Shown here piece after piece: positions 63,401 through 64,000 of a stretch of 64,000 bases of DNA. Origin of the DNA: G965230065 sp965230065 (GTDB lineage Bacteria; Bacteroidota; Bacteroidia; Cytophagales; Cyclobacteriaceae); NCBI GenBank assembly GCA_965230065.1, contig OZ245942.1, positions 7,688,001-7,752,000 on the forward strand, written 5' to 3'. The translations under genes and the position numbers were made by a program. How positions within the stretch are numbered: the stretch's first letter is position 1; each line of letters opens with the position of its first letter. Below the pieces are notes generated by a model. It had not been told where the DNA came from, did not search any database, and worked only from the letters and a program-made list of their open reading frames with translations.

Positions 63401-63681
63401 TCCATCACAACATCTACTACAGACCTGTTCCCAACTTCAACATTTTGGGATGCATATCCGATAGATGAGAAGGATAATACAGGGTTGTTGCCTGTTACGT
63501 TGATGGTATAGTTTCCATCAATGTCTGTTACGGTACCAACCGTGGTACCTTGCAATAAAACGTTTACTCCCGGCAGGGCTTCCCCCTCTCCGGTTACCTT
63601 TCCGCTAACTTGCCGTTCTTGTGCCCATGAATAGGAAACGCAAAACGCCAGTAGCATTAAAACTAGTAATTGTTTTTTCAT
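60472..63681 (-). CDS. SusC/RagA family TonB-linked outer-membrane protein
   Basis: A 1069-residue TonB-dependent channel. Signal peptide MKKQLLVLMLLAFCVSYSWA; CarboxypepD_reg domain (RQVSGKVTGEGEALPGVNVL); the QLGEVVVTALGVER segment leading into the plug; the plug with IRGNKTLNGDNQPLVVIDGIPMDN and INVLKGASATALYGSRGGNGVINV; then the large barrel ending RSYGFNLRVGF. I start at ATG 63681 since it opens the signal peptide; the frame extends 27 codons further upstream. It forms a two-gene operon with the SusD partner, importing an oligomeric nutrient. Confidence 0.94.
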   Translation of the reverse strand: MKKQLLVLMLLAFCVSYSWAQERQVSGKVTGEGEALPGVNVLLQGTTVGTVTDIDGNYTINVTGNNPVLSFSSIGYASQNVEVGNRSVVDVVMEVDIQQLGEVVVTALGVERETKALNYSVSEVDGEKLTEAREINVGNALSGRVAGVNITNPSSGPAGSTRILIRGNKTLNGDNQPLVVIDGIPMDNTNFGQAGLWGGGDQGNGLSSISPDDIESINVLKGASATALYGSRGGNGVINVVTKKGTKRKGIGIQFNSNYVFEKMYDQTDLQTTYGAGNYVNGVASKPDTPSEAFSWGRTAWGPRLDGSQVLQWDGVERPYSYTGNKFEDFFETGSTFTNTLALSGGGEQQTFRFSATDMRNSAIVPNSGFDRTNITLATNGKYFDKLSFSAKIMYSHEYAKNRPRLSDSPSNAVQSVWYVPNNVDVDSYYGNPAKPGAIPEGLDPNLYEIYGQGGDPRTPGMEWLPASNNWGQNPWWSTFVEIRDDKRDRVIGSTSLRYDILDWLWVSGRIGMDWFTRRDTNLVPEGTGYQLGGSRTEGEDRVREINMEWTMGVDKNFGQFGINAFVGGNKMQRTSERIAAVGNGFNVQFFPAINNAATRNYSYGFNEWGINSLFGSLELNYNSILYLTATGRNDWFSVLNPEFNSVFYPSVGGSWIVSDTFEGLPSWLSFGKVRASWAQVGLATIGPYSTNLTYELRGETHLGRPMAGISGAFGRVAPLPNPFLQPALSTEIEFGFDVRLFQNRVGIDFAYYDQQTTDDIVSQTISVASGFGSTNINIGKITNNGYEVLLTGTPIQGPFNWDVSLNFSYNRNEVVSLVEGIDEIVGEEPRTRNVFVKHIVGEPYGTITGRVQATDPNGNPVYTEEGTAVPENEFVPIGLGVHPWSGGLNNAFSFKNFNMDFLLDFRAGGDIFSGTNLRMTQGGFHKQSLIGREGEDPLSITGVVNTGSDEDPEYVPIDRDLTPDEARVYWQRLGDQSNGISDYWIYDGSFIKLRQLTFGYTFSRSLLERTPFQNLSVSFVARNLWVIHKNIDNVDPESAYSTNGNAQGLEYFALPAVRSYGFNLRVGF

Positions 63682-64000
63682 TCTGCTTTTTGTTAGGTTA
63701 GTAATTAAATTTTCAATTTGCCCTATGTACCTTTTATGACAAAGTTTTACAAAAAAGAACATTTTCGGACAAAAAACAAGGTACGCATATTTTTGCCTTT
63801 TGCAAATTTTTTTACCATATACGCAGTTATTTTTTTATGATTTGTAATGATATGTAGGTCATATTTAAAATATTGTCAACTTTTACTGAAGCAACACTTA
63901 TATAGTTTAATTATACCTCATAAAACATACAAGCATTCCTGTATTTATGCATGTACTAAATAATAATAATTCGGAAGGGACTTTCGGGGCTACTTCAACT
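63682..64000. other. AT-rich upstream region of the susC-susD operon
   Basis: About 320 bases with no supported gene. It holds the predicted susC promoter (63776-63806) and A/T-rich stretches further upstream. No regulator gene or clear operator palindrome is visible before the edge of the window. Confidence 0.5.
63776..63806 (-). promoter_or_regulatory. Predicted promoter of the susC-susD operon
   Basis: On the minus strand, TTTG (63806-63803) and TACCTTGT (63783-63776) are 19 bases apart. The -7 box is one to two bases off TAnnTTTG. The leader from there to ATG 63681 would be about 90 bases. Confidence 0.45.

Noticed and set aside
58850..63681. A polysaccharide utilisation locus
   Set aside because: Only the SusC/SusD pair is present; there are no glycoside hydrolase, lyase or sulfatase genes and no dedicated regulator in the window, so a glycan target cannot be claimed.

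Overview
The window reads as a chromosomal segment of a member of the Bacteroidota, most likely a Cytophagales-type organism. The evidence is a SusC/SusD pair, a subtilase with a type IX secretion C-terminal sorting domain, large beta-propeller histidine kinases, several paralogous FtsX-like permeases starting MLKNY, GSCFA and DUF6588 family proteins, and promoters of the Bacteroidota type (TTTG, about 19 bases, TAnnTTTG) in place of the usual -35/-10 boxes. No rRNA, tRNA or CRISPR array was recognised.

Layout. 1-3717: assimilatory sulfate reduction (5'-truncated siroheme sulfite/nitrite reductase, the two siroheme-synthesis genes, CysH). 3789-6466 (minus): a MORN-type repeat protein, two unknowns and an SRAP/YedK DNA-protein crosslink protein. 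6512-7779: the rpsF-rpsR-rplI operon with a Bacteroidota promoter and a probable S6:S18-sensing leader. 7902-13380: GSCFA protein, DUF255 thioredoxin-like protein, metallophosphoesterase. 13586-14152: the stub of an FtsX permease gene. 14172-19030: pdxA, leucyl aminopeptidase, rsmA, mgtE.

19031-22690 is a small accessory block. A hicAB toxin-antitoxin pair lies between two 34-base direct copies of the mgtE 3' end. It is followed by a nested palindromic repeat, a TPR lipoprotein and a lipoprotein gene split by an IS982-type element; removing the element and one 7-base target repeat restores the frame exactly. 22692-29344: housekeeping and unknown genes (trans-sulfuration PLP enzyme, DUF6588, dihydrolipoyl dehydrogenase, HAD nucleotidase).

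29355-41232 is the most coherent regulatory island: a membrane GAF protein, a sigma-54-dependent response regulator, two large FtsX/MacB-type permeases, and a 1158-residue propeller histidine kinase between them. Each permease gene has a TGTATC-N6-GATACA palindrome exactly 75 bases before a sigma-54-type promoter, and then a related leader hairpin. I read this as a self-contained signalling and permease regulon.

41416-49556: lipoproteins of unknown function, a LytS/LytTR two-component pair with a Uma2 gene on the opposite strand between its two genes, and a secreted subtilase. 49703-54891: rpe, a TonB-dependent receptor, and an LpoB plus COG3014 lipoprotein pair. 54961-56357: an IS3-family element abutting the C-terminal remnant of an IS110-family transposase. 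56606-58769: an unknown protein and an FG-GAP repeat lipoprotein. 58850-63681 (minus): a SusC/SusD outer-membrane uptake pair with its promoter at the right edge.

Many gene ends carry long, mutually different inverted repeats with arms of 12-19 bases, which probably act as terminators or are degenerate palindromic repeats.
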